Assembly: GCA_023430825.1 (NCBI GenBank)
Contig: JAEYYL010000273.1
Coordinates: 1 to 18,532, forward strand
Direction: 5' to 3'
From: Verrucomicrobiota bacterium
GTDB taxonomy: Bacteria > Verrucomicrobiota > Verrucomicrobiia > Opitutales > Opitutaceae
Length of the DNA stretch: 18,532 nt
Position numbers and translations under genes: made by a program. Under the pieces are notes generated by a model that searched no databases, was not told where the DNA came from, and was given only the letters and a program-made list of their open reading frames with translations. Numbering within the stretch: position 1 is the first letter of the stretch; the number at the start of each line of letters is the position of its first letter. This document shows, piece after piece, positions 6,600-13,853 of this stretch.

Positions 6600-7135
6600 A
6601 CATCCTGGTCATCTCCGCCAGCCTCAACTCCGACAGCTACAGCCGCGTCCTCGCACGCGAGGCCGAAACCGCGCTCGCCGCCGACGGCCACACCGCGACG
6701 TTTCTCGATCTGCGCGAACTCCCCCTGCCGCTCTGCGATGGCGAGACCGCCTACGGCCACGAGAACGTGCTCCGGGCGAGCAAGATGGTCGCCGGCAGCG
6801 ACGGCATCATCCTCGCCACGCCCATCTACAACTACGACGCCAACGCCGCCGCGAAAAATCTCGTCGAACTCACCGGCCGTGCCTGGACCGACAAGGTCGT
6901 CGGTTTCCTCTGCGCCGCCGGCGGCGCGTCCAGCTACATGTCGATCATGGCGCTCGCCAACAGCCTGATGCTCGACTTCCGCTGCGTGATCGTGCCGCGC
7001 TTCGTCTATTCCAGCGGCGCCGCATTCGCCGACGGCAAGATCGTCGACTCGCAGATCGCCGCCCGCGTCGCCGAGTGCGCCAAGGCCACCGCCACCCTCG
7101 CCGCCGCCGTGAAAACCCTTCACGAAACTCGCTGA
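6596..7135 (+). CDS. NADPH-dependent FMN reductase-family flavoprotein
   Basis: A 179-residue flavodoxin-like protein of the NADPH-dependent FMN reductase (SsuE/azoreductase-like) family. It opens with strand MNILVISASLNSDSYSR, whose SASLNSDSYS is the phosphate-binding loop for FMN. ATPIYNYDANAAAKNLVE (74-91) is the second flavin loop, and FLCAAGGASSYMS (104-116) the third, matching the usual G-G-x-x-S element. Such enzymes use NAD(P)H to reduce flavin or quinones in the cytoplasm; the physiological acceptor here is unknown. Its ATG overlaps the TGA of the preceding gene by four bases, implying translational coupling with the exported DUF4440-like protein, although no functional link between the two is known. 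Confidence 0.85.
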   Translation: MNILVISASLNSDSYSRVLAREAETALAADGHTATFLDLRELPLPLCDGETAYGHENVLRASKMVAGSDGIILATPIYNYDANAAAKNLVELTGRAWTDKVVGFLCAAGGASSYMSIMALANSLMLDFRCVIVPRFVYSSGAAFADGKIVDSQIAARVAECAKATATLAAAVKTLHETR

Positions 7136-7160
7136 CCCGCTTCGGTCCCCGGCGCTCCTC

Positions 7161-7192
7161 ACCCGTGGCTCGCTGCGTGAGCAGCGGGAAAA
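7161..7192 (+). repeat. GTGA-loop hairpin repeat, copy 1
   Basis: 32 bp identical to 7249-7280. It has constant 5' part CGTGGCTC, then stem GCTGC, loop GTGA, stem GCAGC, and GGG followed by AAAA. The loop would be a GNRA tetraloop in RNA. It lies 25 bp after the FMN reductase stop and could act as a terminator-like structure. Confidence 0.85.
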
Positions 7193-7220
7193 GCACCCCT
7201 TCTCCCGCACGCCGCGCGCT

Positions 7221-7245
7221 CCCTGCCCTCACGGGCAGAGCCACG
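7221..7245 (-). repeat. GTGA-loop hairpin repeat, diverged copy on the opposite strand
   Basis: Read on the minus strand: CGTGGCTC, stem TGCCC, loop GTGA, stem GGGCA, GGG. The constant parts equal those of the two plus-strand copies, while the stem sequence differs in a compensated way. It lies between the two direct copies. Confidence 0.8.
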
Positions 7246-7248
7246 CAA

Positions 7249-7280
7249 ACCCGTGGCTCGCTGCGTGAGCAGCGGGAAAA
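7249..7280 (+). repeat. GTGA-loop hairpin repeat, copy 2
   Basis: Exact 32-bp copy of 7161-7192, offset 88 bp. Located upstream of the 7349 gene. Confidence 0.85.
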
Positions 7281-7313
7281 CGGCCTCCCCTCTCCTTGGC
7301 CGCTCTTTTCCGT

Positions 7314-7328
7314 TGGTGCGTCGCACCA
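7314..7328. promoter_or_regulatory. Inverted repeat TGGTGC-GTC-GCACCA in a leader region
   Basis: A perfect 6-bp inverted repeat with a 3-base spacer, 20 bp before the proposed ATG at 7349. It could be a leader hairpin or small operator for the 7349 gene; no further support is available. Confidence 0.35.
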
Positions 7329-7348
7329 CGCAGGTCAGGTTTCCTGTC

Positions 7349-8059
7349 ATGCTGAGGAAAAGTTCCGCCGTCCGCCGCTGGCGCCGAATCGCCGCTGCCC
7401 TTGTCGCATCCGCGCTGACCACCTTCCTCCTCGCGCAGGAGGTCCAGCGCCACGGCCTCCTCTTCGAACGCTGGATCTGCGACACGTTTTTCAACGGGTA
7501 TCGGCCTTCCCACTACACGCAGCAGTGGGACATTCCCGCTTCCGCCAACCTCTCTCACGGCGGCGTGCCGGTAAACCCGAAGGCCGCGAAATACGGCACG
7601 CCCGTCGATCTCGGCGACGCCCTGCGGCAGTTCGACATCGCCGAACCGTTCATCCTCGCGATCGGCTATTGGCAGCAGGACGGCGGCGCGAAGCGCTTCG
7701 TCAACCTGGTCGCGCCGCGCATCGAACCCGCGCAATGGCGCGCACTTTGGCATCCGATCACGCGCGCCGACCTCGAACGGCTCGACGCCGTCATCAAGGA
7801 CCGCTCGCTCACGCCTGCCCAGGCGCGCGCCGCCGCGAAGAAAATCAAGAACGCTCCGCCTTTCACGCAGGCCCGTATCGTGGTGAACCCAAAAATCGAT
7901 TCGAAGTCGCAGCGCCGCCTGCAATGCAGCCTCCGCTTCGCCGACGTGTTCACGCACCTCGCACCCGGCGCCGACCTCGCCCCGCACCCGCGCCCCACGC
8001 TCTGGGGCGTCGAGTTCCCCGCTCACCTCGCCTCCCCGCCCCGCACGTTCGCAAAGTAA
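7349..8059 (+). CDS. Unrecognised protein, conserved-looking 236 residues
   Basis: Not assigned to a family. From the ATG at 7349 it is 236 residues. The N-terminus is basic (RKSSAVRRWRR) followed by a hydrophobic stretch (about 14-30) that could be an uncleaved anchor or signal peptide. The middle is rich in aromatic and polar residues suggesting a structured enzyme-like core: QQWDIPASANLSHGG (58-72), KYGTPVDLGDALRQFDI (81-97), FILAIGYWQQ (101-110). The FERWICDTFF helix followed by a VDLGDA strand and a hydrophobic strand faintly recalls restriction-endonuclease-like folds, but no clear catalytic set is visible, so I do not assign that. The frame extends upstream to 7253, but that part is encoded by the repeat at 7249-7280 and is unlikely to be translated. 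It converges on the response regulator gene. Confidence 0.65.
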   Translation: MLRKSSAVRRWRRIAAALVASALTTFLLAQEVQRHGLLFERWICDTFFNGYRPSHYTQQWDIPASANLSHGGVPVNPKAAKYGTPVDLGDALRQFDIAEPFILAIGYWQQDGGAKRFVNLVAPRIEPAQWRALWHPITRADLERLDAVIKDRSLTPAQARAAAKKIKNAPPFTQARIVVNPKIDSKSQRRLQCSLRFADVFTHLAPGADLAPHPRPTLWGVEFPAHLASPPRTFAK

Positions 8060-8064
8060 GTAGG

Positions 8065-8080
8065 GCGGGCTTCAGCCCGC
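8065..8080. terminator. Hairpin between convergent genes
   Basis: GCGGGC, TTCA, GCCCGC: a perfect stem right after the stop of the 7349 gene, in the gap before the convergent response regulator stop. It could fold on either transcript. It lacks a T-tract, so factor-independent termination is uncertain; it may equally be a dispersed repeat of the GTAGGGCGGGC type. Confidence 0.45.
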
Positions 8081-8137
8081 GCTCCGCGTCATCTCGAGAA
8101 ACAGACGGGGACGTCCGTTCTCCATCTCGCCTCCCCC

Positions 8138-8860
8138 TCACCGCCCCGTCCCGCTCTCCGCGCCCCACAGCCGCTCCTTGATCTCGCGGCTGCGCGTGCG
8201 TCCCACCGGCAGCCGCACGCCATTGCGCAACTCCACCTCCTGCCGGCTGCCTTCGTGCGCATGCCACGCCTTCACTTCGCTCAACCGCACGACGTAGCTC
8301 TTGTGAATCCGCTCGAACCCCGGCGGCAGCAGCGCGTGCAGTTTCTCGAGCGTCTTGTCGTGCAACTCCCGCGTGCCGTCGTCCAACACCAGTTCCGCAT
8401 ACGCGCCCGCGCCCTGCACGTAGAGCACGCGATCCACCGGCACGAGTTCGACCTTCCCATATTTGCGCACCGCGAGATATTTCGCCGCCAGCGCTGACCG
8501 CCCCTCGCGCTCCGTCACCCGCCGCAACGCCTGCGCCAGCCGCTCCTGCGTAAACGGCTTCGGCACGAAATCGATCATGCCAAACTCGAACGCCCGCAAC
8601 GCCTGGTCCGTGTTCGCCGACACCACGATCGTGTGAAACGACCCCGCCACGCTCGTGCGGAGCAGCTCCATGCCATCGCGCCCGTTCAAATTCAGATCGA
8701 GCAGCAACAGATCGATCGGCATCTCCGCCAGTTTCGCACTCGCTTCCGAAAACAACGCCGCGACGCGCAACGTCTCCAACTGCGCCCCCAGAATCTCGCG
8801 CGTGAAACGCTCCAGCCGCTGCGCCAGCAACGGCTCGTCCTCGACAATCAGCACTCTCAT
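8138..8860 (-). CDS. LytTR-family response regulator
   Basis: A 240-residue two-component regulator. Receiver domain (1-120): acidic pair E7/D8, phosphoacceptor D55 in LLLLDLNLNG, switch Ser in VVSANTD (about 81), and K101 in FVPKPF. A linker leads to a C-terminal LytTR DNA-binding domain (about 128-235) with VDRVLYVQGAGAYAELVLDDGT, LPPGFERIHKSYVVRLSEVKAW and the closing VRLPVGRTRSREIKERL. LytTR regulators bind pairs of short direct repeats upstream of target promoters. The start at 8860 overlaps the kinase stop as ATGA, so it is translated together with its cognate sensor. The much longer open frame upstream of 8860 is antisense noise within the kinase gene. Target genes cannot be deduced from this window. 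Confidence 0.92.
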   Translation of the reverse strand: MRVLIVEDEPLLAQRLERFTREILGAQLETLRVAALFSEASAKLAEMPIDLLLLDLNLNGRDGMELLRTSVAGSFHTIVVSANTDQALRAFEFGMIDFVPKPFTQERLAQALRRVTEREGRSALAAKYLAVRKYGKVELVPVDRVLYVQGAGAYAELVLDDGTRELHDKTLEKLHALLPPGFERIHKSYVVRLSEVKAWHAHEGSRQEVELRNGVRLPVGRTRSREIKERLWGAESGTGR

Positions 8861-10698
8861 GTCGCCGCGCCTCCCCGCGCCGCCGCCCGTTCCGCCCACG
8901 TCTCGCCTGCCGCCGGCTTCGTCTCCACCGACGCCGCAGCCGCGCTCGCGTCCTCGACGTCGATGACCGTCCGCCATCCACCCTCCACCGGTCCCGCGTC
9001 GAGCGTCCACCGCCCCGTGAAACTCTCCTCGAGCCGCGCCTTCACATAACGCATGCCCGTGCCCTCCCGCGCCGGCTCCTCCGGTTCGCCCGCCGGCTCG
9101 CCACGCGCCACCAGCGTGTAACGCGTCCGCCCCTCCGCGCGCCCAATCGCCAGCGCGAAACCCTGCTCGCCGTCGCGCGGCCGCAGATGCGTCAGTCCGT
9201 TCTCCACCAACGTGTGCAACAGCGCCGGCGGCACGCACAGCCCCGCGTCGCTGCCCTCGACCGTCAGCGTGCACCGCGCACCTTTGCGGAGGCTCATGAT
9301 CCGCAGATGCGCGCGACATAGCTCGATCTCCTGCGCGAGCGGGATCAGCTTCTCGCCCGACACCCGCGCCAAAATCCGAAACTCCCCCGCCAGCGCCTCG
9401 ACCAGCGTCGCCGCCGTCCTCGGATCCTGCTCCACCACTTCCATGATCGTCGCGAGCGTGTTCAACAAGAAGTGCGGCTGGATGTTTTTCTTGAGCAGCT
9501 CGATCTCCAGTCGCGCCGCCGTCAGCGTCGCCTCCCGCGCGCGCTCGCGCTCCGCCCGCATCTGCGCGCCGAGCATCGTGAACACGAACAACACCAGCCC
9601 GCCGAAGATCAGGAAAAACGTCGGATCGAGAAACTCGCGCGGATTTGCCCGCACCAGCGCGAGCCCCACCGCCACGCCCACGAGCACGAACCACGCGCCC
9701 GGCCGACGCCGCCACGCCGCCCACGCCGCGATCGCGAGCGACACCGCCAGCATCGCGCGACACAGCCACAACACTTTCGTCTCATACCACGGCGACATCG
9801 CCCACGCCCCCGCCAGCAGCACGACCGTCGCCGCCAGCCACACGCGCCGCCGCGTCACCGCAAACTGCTCCAGCAACAACCACGGCAGCATCACGCCGAT
9901 CAAGGTCAGCACCACCGTGATCGCGACCAGCCGCGGATAATGCCAGTCATACGGCGCCGCGTAAATCCACCGCAGCGCCACGAGCCCGTAAAACACCGCC
10001 AGGGTCACGCCCAGCACCGCGCACCACAGCAACGGCCGCCGCCGCTCCGCAAAACGAAACAGCACCGCGCTCACGCCCGCGATCACCAGCGAACCGACCA
10101 CGCCGATCAGCGGAAAAATCGGACGCCGCGCCTCGAACGCCAACCGCTGCGCGGCGTTGACGAGTTTGAAGCCCGGCTGGAATTGCGGCACCGGAAAATT
10201 GTAGTGATAGCTCGAGATCCGCAGCGCGACCACGTGCTCGCCCGGACCGAGCAGCTCGTCCGGAATCCGGATCAAATGATCGAGCGGACCCGTCTGCTCC
10301 TCGTCGCGGCTCGACGCCACCACGCCGCTGCGCCGCAGCAGCCGGCCGTCCCAGAAAAATTCGAACGAATACACCGCGCCGAGAAACACCGCATCGATCG
10401 GCGCATCCGGATCCGCATGCGGCCACGCGAAAATGTCGTCAGGTCGCATGACCGGCTGCGCCCGCGACGGCGGCTCGACCCGATAGCGCAGCCAAAAGAC
10501 ACCCGCGCGCGCCGGCACTTCATCCGGCGCGATCCGCTGCCAGTCGCTGTCATCCCAGTCCGGCGCCGCCCACCGTGGATCGTCACCGTGTTGCAGGCGA
10601 ATATCCGCCGGCGAGGAGTAGGCCTCGCCCGCCATCGCCGGCACCGCCGCCAGCAGCCACACCACGACGGCGCTCAAGCAGCCGGAAAGGAATCGCAT
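8857..10698 (-). CDS. LytS/YpdA-type membrane sensor histidine kinase with extracellular jelly-roll-like domain
   Basis: 613 residues from the ATG at 10696-10698. A signal peptide (MRFLSGCLSAVVVWLLAAVPAMA) precedes a periplasmic region of about 170 residues whose pattern (GVFWLRYRV, YSFEFFWDGRLLRRSG, LLGPGEHVVALRI) resembles 7TMR-DISMED2/galactose-binding-like domains that sense carbohydrates or other ligands. Seven hydrophobic helices follow (about 195-380). The cytoplasmic part is the His_kinase family typical of LytTR partners: phosphoacceptor in KKNIQPHFLLNTL (H409), then an ATPase with N-box LVENGLTH (N500). The glycine-rich ATP lid is weak (GTGMRYVKARLEESF), as common in this family. 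The open frame begins 13 codons earlier, but M14 starts the signal peptide. It shares a 4-base overlap with its response regulator. The ligand is unknown. Confidence 0.88.
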   Translation of the reverse strand: MRFLSGCLSAVVVWLLAAVPAMAGEAYSSPADIRLQHGDDPRWAAPDWDDSDWQRIAPDEVPARAGVFWLRYRVEPPSRAQPVMRPDDIFAWPHADPDAPIDAVFLGAVYSFEFFWDGRLLRRSGVVASSRDEEQTGPLDHLIRIPDELLGPGEHVVALRISSYHYNFPVPQFQPGFKLVNAAQRLAFEARRPIFPLIGVVGSLVIAGVSAVLFRFAERRRPLLWCAVLGVTLAVFYGLVALRWIYAAPYDWHYPRLVAITVVLTLIGVMLPWLLLEQFAVTRRRVWLAATVVLLAGAWAMSPWYETKVLWLCRAMLAVSLAIAAWAAWRRRPGAWFVLVGVAVGLALVRANPREFLDPTFFLIFGGLVLFVFTMLGAQMRAERERAREATLTAARLEIELLKKNIQPHFLLNTLATIMEVVEQDPRTAATLVEALAGEFRILARVSGEKLIPLAQEIELCRAHLRIMSLRKGARCTLTVEGSDAGLCVPPALLHTLVENGLTHLRPRDGEQGFALAIGRAEGRTRYTLVARGEPAGEPEEPAREGTGMRYVKARLEESFTGRWTLDAGPVEGGWRTVIDVEDASAAAASVETKPAAGETWAERAAARGGAAT

Positions 10699-10745
10699 CG
10701 CGCCGCCCACTCTGGCGGCGCGCCTCGCCGCGTCCACGCGTTTTC

Positions 10746-10780
10746 CGAGCCGTTGGCTCGCCCGCCGAGTCGTTCACTCG
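10746..10780. repeat. Two tandem 15-bp hairpins across the Gfo/Idh stop
   Basis: CGAGC, CGTTG, GCTCG (10746-10760) and CGAGT, CGTTC, ACTCG (10766-10780), 5 bp apart. The arms differ by a compensated C-G to T-A pair. On the minus strand the second hairpin contains the TGA stop of the oxidoreductase gene and the first is followed by GGAAAA. They could weaken transcription into the kinase gene 48 bp downstream. Confidence 0.6.
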
Positions 10781-11790
10781 CGCTGCGCGCACGCCTGCCA
10801 CGCATCGAGCACCGCCATGTTGCCCAGCGTGTCCGCCGTGCTCATCTGCGGCACGTCGCGTTTGCCGTCTGCCAGCGCCGTCGCAAACGCATCCGCCTCC
10901 AGCGCGTAAAGCCACTCGCCCGTCTCCACGACGATCTCCTGCGGCTTCCGCTCCGCCCCGCGATACAGCAGCAGCCTCGTCGCCCCGCCCTCGCGCCCCG
11001 GTATCCACGGCTCGAGCACATGCAGCCAGCCGTCGGTCCCGTAGATTCGCGCCGTGCTGTCCTGATACAACGCCACGCCCGTCGCCACCTGCGCGATCAT
11101 TCCGCCCGCAAATTGCAGCGTCGCCGCCGCGTAAACATCCACGCCCGTCTGCGGGTGCAACTCCACCGCGCCCGTCACGTTCACCGGATCGCGAAACGCC
11201 TCGCCCGCCGCCGCGCCCGCGATCAACCGCGCAAACGACACCGGATAGCATCCAACATCCAGAATCCCTCCGCCGCCGAGTGCCTTGCTGAAAAAACGAT
11301 TTTCCGCGTCGAACGCCGTCGAAAAACTGAACGTCGCCTGCACAAGCCCCACGCGACCCAGCGCGCCGCCGCGCACGAGTTCGACGATCTTCGCCGTCTG
11401 CGGATGACAGCGATACATGAACGCCTCCATCAGCAGCACGTTCGCCGCGCGACACGCCGCGACCGCCTCCGCCGCTTCCGCGCGCGTCAGCGTGATGGGC
11501 TTCTCGCACAACACATGTTTTCCCGCCTGCGCCGCGCGCACGATCCACGCCACATGCTGCGGGTGCGGCGTCGCGATATACACCGCCTGCACGTCGCGAT
11601 CCGCGAGCAACGCCTCATAGCTGCCATGCGCCCGCGCGATGCCGAACTCGCGCGCGAATTTCTCCGCCGACTCCAGCGAACGACTGCCCACCGCCACCAC
11701 GCGCCCGCACCGCGACCGCGCCACGCCCTGCGCAAACGCCCGCGCAATTCCCCCCGTCGCGATGATGCCCCAGTTCAGCCGTTCAGTCAT
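10774..11790 (-). CDS. Gfo/Idh/MocA-family NAD(P)-dependent oxidoreductase
   Basis: 338 residues from the ATG at 11788-11790. Rossmann domain: WGIIATGGIARAFAQGV (7-23), dinucleotide loop, and YIATPHPQHV (71-80). Family catalytic EKP at 96-98 (K97). The C-terminal sheet contains MEAFMYRCHPQ (121-131) and ILDVGCYPVSFAR (176-188), a pattern shared with dimeric dihydrodiol dehydrogenase and D-xylose/glucose-fructose oxidoreductase-like members. These enzymes oxidise or reduce sugar-like substrates; the exact one is not readable here. Twelve extra upstream codons to 11826 are possible but lack family character. It precedes the kinase-regulator pair on the same strand, separated by 75 bp holding two hairpins, so co-transcription is plausible but not assured. 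It is divergent from the RNA methyltransferase gene; the 189-bp gap between them shows no strong repeat. Confidence 0.87.
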   Translation of the reverse strand: MTERLNWGIIATGGIARAFAQGVARSRCGRVVAVGSRSLESAEKFAREFGIARAHGSYEALLADRDVQAVYIATPHPQHVAWIVRAAQAGKHVLCEKPITLTRAEAAEAVAACRAANVLLMEAFMYRCHPQTAKIVELVRGGALGRVGLVQATFSFSTAFDAENRFFSKALGGGGILDVGCYPVSFARLIAGAAAGEAFRDPVNVTGAVELHPQTGVDVYAAATLQFAGGMIAQVATGVALYQDSTARIYGTDGWLHVLEPWIPGREGGATRLLLYRGAERKPQEIVVETGEWLYALEADAFATALADGKRDVPQMSTADTLGNMAVLDAWQACAQRE

Positions 11791-11979
11791 CCGTCGACCA
11801 TGAACGTCCGACCAATCGTCGCGCAAGTCGCCGTCTCAAAGGACGGCATGATTCGGGCCAATCCGAAAACTCCCTCTCCGACTTCACCCCGGAGAACCGA
11901 CGGCCAACGAAACGCAATATGAAGCCCCTTCCGCCAATCAGCTTTTGACGCGCCGCTAAACCAGGGCCATGCTCCCGAT

Positions 11980-12750
11980 GTGCTCACCAAGGCCGAGATT
12001 CAGCGGCTCCGTTCGCTTCGCGAAAAGAAGCATCGCGAGGAACTCGGCCTCTTCGTCATCGAGGGCGGAAAGGTCGTGGGCGAACTGCTCGCCGCGAACT
12101 ATCCCTTCGCCGAAATTTACGCGACCGATCCCTGGCTGAGCATCAACGCCCCCGGCGGCACGCTCGCGTCGCCCTCGCCGCATCGTCCGCCCGTCACGCG
12201 CCTGAGCGATGAAGAGATGGCGCGCGCCTCGCACTATCCGACGCCGTCCGCCGTCCTCGCCGTCGGGCCGATTCACCGCGAACCGCTCCCGCCCCACGGC
12301 CTCGATCACGGACTCACGCTCGCCCTCGACGGCGTCCAGGACCCGGGCAACGTCGGCACGCTCCTGCGCATCGCCGACTGGTTCGCACTCGACCGCGTGC
12401 TGCTCTCGCCCGATTGCGCCGACGTTTATCACCAGAAGGTCATCAACGCCACCATGGGCTCCTTCGCCCGCGTGAAGGTTCACACCGCCGACCTCGCCGC
12501 CGCCTTCGAGGAAACGTTCAACCTGCCGATCCTCGGCTGCGATCTCACCGGCGACAGCGTGCACACGATGGGGGCCTATTCGGACGCCGTCATCGTCGTC
12601 GGCAGCGAAGGCCGCGGCCTTTCGCCCGAGGTCCGCGAGTGTATCACGCGTTACATTACGATCCCGCGTTTCGGCACGGCCGAATCGCTCAACGCCGCCA
12701 CCGCCGCCGCGATCGTCTGCGACAATCTCCGCCGCACGCAGAACGACTGA
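11980..12750 (+). CDS. SpoU (TrmH)-family 2'-O-ribose RNA methyltransferase
   Basis: 256 residues, a complete SPOUT enzyme that methylates a ribose in rRNA or tRNA using S-adenosylmethionine, with a trefoil-knot active site. Motif 1 LALDGVQDPGNVGTLLR (114-130) carries the N and R typical of the family; motif 2 VVGSEGRGLS (206-215); motif 3 IPRFGTAESLNAATA (228-242). The N-terminal 90 residues (RLRSLREKKHREELGLFVIEG) match the L30-like substrate-binding domain of TrmH/RlmB-like proteins. The start is the GTG at 11980; no in-frame ATG is available between there and the conserved part. The target nucleotide cannot be assigned (RlmB-like and TrmH-like members look similar). It ends 36 bp from the convergent ftsY stop. 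Confidence 0.9.
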   Translation: MLTKAEIQRLRSLREKKHREELGLFVIEGGKVVGELLAANYPFAEIYATDPWLSINAPGGTLASPSPHRPPVTRLSDEEMARASHYPTPSAVLAVGPIHREPLPPHGLDHGLTLALDGVQDPGNVGTLLRIADWFALDRVLLSPDCADVYHQKVINATMGSFARVKVHTADLAAAFEETFNLPILGCDLTGDSVHTMGAYSDAVIVVGSEGRGLSPEVRECITRYITIPRFGTAESLNAATAAAIVCDNLRRTQND

Positions 12751-12786
12751 GTCCGGCTTCGGCGCGTCGCCGCCGCTCGCGCCCGC

Positions 12787-13743
12787 CTACCCGTCGATCC
12801 CGAACACCGCCTTCGCGTAATTCTCCACGCTGAACGGCTGCAAGTCCTCCGCCTGCTCGCCGAGGCCGAGGAAATAAATCGGGATCTTCAACTGCCGGTA
12901 AATCCCCACGATCGCGCCGCCGCGGCTCGTCCCGTCGAGCTTCGTCACCACCAGTCCCGTCAGCCCGAAGCTCTGGTGAAACACCTTCGCCTGCTCGATC
13001 GAATTGCTCCCGAGCGAGCCGTCGACCACGAGCCAGCGATGCTGCGGCGCCGTCGGATCGTTCTTCTGCAGCACGCGCCGGATCTTCGCCAGTTCCTCCA
13101 TCAGATTGCTTTTGGTGTGCAGCCGTCCCGCCGTGTCGACGATCAGATAATCGCGGCCGCGCGAGTTCGCCGCCTGCCACGCATCGAACGCCACCGCCGC
13201 CGCATCCGCGCCCGTGTGGCTCGCGATGATCTCCAGGTCGAGCCGCGTGCCCCACGTCTTCAACTGCTCGACCGCCGCCGCGCGAAACGTATCGCACGCC
13301 GCCAGCGTCACCGTCTTCCCATCCTCCTTCAATTTCCACGCGAGCTTCGCCGACGTCGTCGTCTTGCCCGAGCCGTTCACGCCAATCATCGCGATGACGA
13401 TCGGCTTCTTGCCCGCCGCTGGAGCCGCGGCGCCCCCGCCGCGCGTCGTCTCTCCGTCCAGCACGCCTTCGCTCCCCGCCAGCACGCGCTGCAACACCGT
13501 CGCGCCGATCTCCGCCGCCTGCTGCCCGCGCAGCTCCTTGTCCTTGCCGTAAGCCTTTTTGATCTCCGCCAGAATCTCCGTCGTCGTCTCCACGCCGAAG
13601 TCCGCCGTGTAGAGCGCCTCCTCGAGTTCATCGAGCGATGCCGCGTCGATCTTCCGCCCGCCGAACAGCCCGCGCGTCTTCGACGCGATTGCCGAGACCG
13701 TCTTCGACAGCCCGTCTTTGAATTTTTTGAAAAGTCCAAACAT
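12787..13743 (-). CDS. ftsY: Signal recognition particle receptor FtsY
   Basis: 318 residues from the ATG at 13741-13743; SRP-family GTPase that docks ribosome-nascent-chain-SRP complexes at the inner membrane. The four-helix N domain (about 1-90) includes LDELEEALYTADFGVETT. The G domain has G1 GVNGSGKTT (121-129), DTFRAAA (151-157), DTAGR (203-207), TKLD (267-270) and GTSRGG. The C-terminal FLGLGEQAEDLQPF is diagnostic. The acidic A domain of E. coli FtsY is missing, which is usual for many bacteria. The reading frame continues upstream through the 7-bp tandem repeat, but FGLFKKFKDGL is the natural N-terminus. It is last in the ribB-ribH-nusB-ftsY run. The TAG stop lies in GGGTAGGCGGGCGC, shared with the ABC transporter stop. 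Confidence 0.95.
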   Translation of the reverse strand: MFGLFKKFKDGLSKTVSAIASKTRGLFGGRKIDAASLDELEEALYTADFGVETTTEILAEIKKAYGKDKELRGQQAAEIGATVLQRVLAGSEGVLDGETTRGGGAAAPAAGKKPIVIAMIGVNGSGKTTTSAKLAWKLKEDGKTVTLAACDTFRAAAVEQLKTWGTRLDLEIIASHTGADAAAVAFDAWQAANSRGRDYLIVDTAGRLHTKSNLMEELAKIRRVLQKNDPTAPQHRWLVVDGSLGSNSIEQAKVFHQSFGLTGLVVTKLDGTSRGGAIVGIYRQLKIPIYFLGLGEQAEDLQPFSVENYAKAVFGIDG

Positions 13744-13751
13744 CGGAAAAA

Positions 13752-13841
13752 GTAGCGAGTAGCGAGTAGTGAGTAGTGGGTGGCAGGTAGAAGCAAGGCA
13801 CGCCGCCATGCTCGCTACTCGCTACTCACTACCCGCTACTT
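13752..13841. repeat. Inverted arms of 7-bp tandem repeats (GTAGCGA family) between nusB and ftsY
   Basis: Left arm 13752-13790: units GTAGCGA, GTAGCGA, GTAGTGA, GTAGTGG, GTGGCAG, GTAG. Right arm (13810-13841) read on the minus strand: GTAGCGG, GTAGTGA, GTAGCGA, GTAGCGA. Hence two heptad arrays face each other around a spacer of about 20 bp. The transcript of the operon could form a long imperfect stem in the ftsY leader. The heptad also reads as an out-of-frame 7-bp repeat, so it is not coding. Confidence 0.85.
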
Positions 13842-13853
13842 CATCCCCATCCC

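Noticed and set aside
7161..7280. CRISPR array
   Set aside because: Only two direct copies 88 bp apart plus one inverted diverged copy, with no regular spacers and no cas genes.
9472..11922. An 816-codon open frame on the plus strand
   Set aside because: Arg/His/Gln-rich antisense of the kinase and oxidoreductase genes, produced by GC-rich codon bias.
13752..13841. CRISPR or coding heptad repeat
   Set aside because: The 7-bp unit is too short for CRISPR and 7 is not a multiple of three; no coherent protein results.
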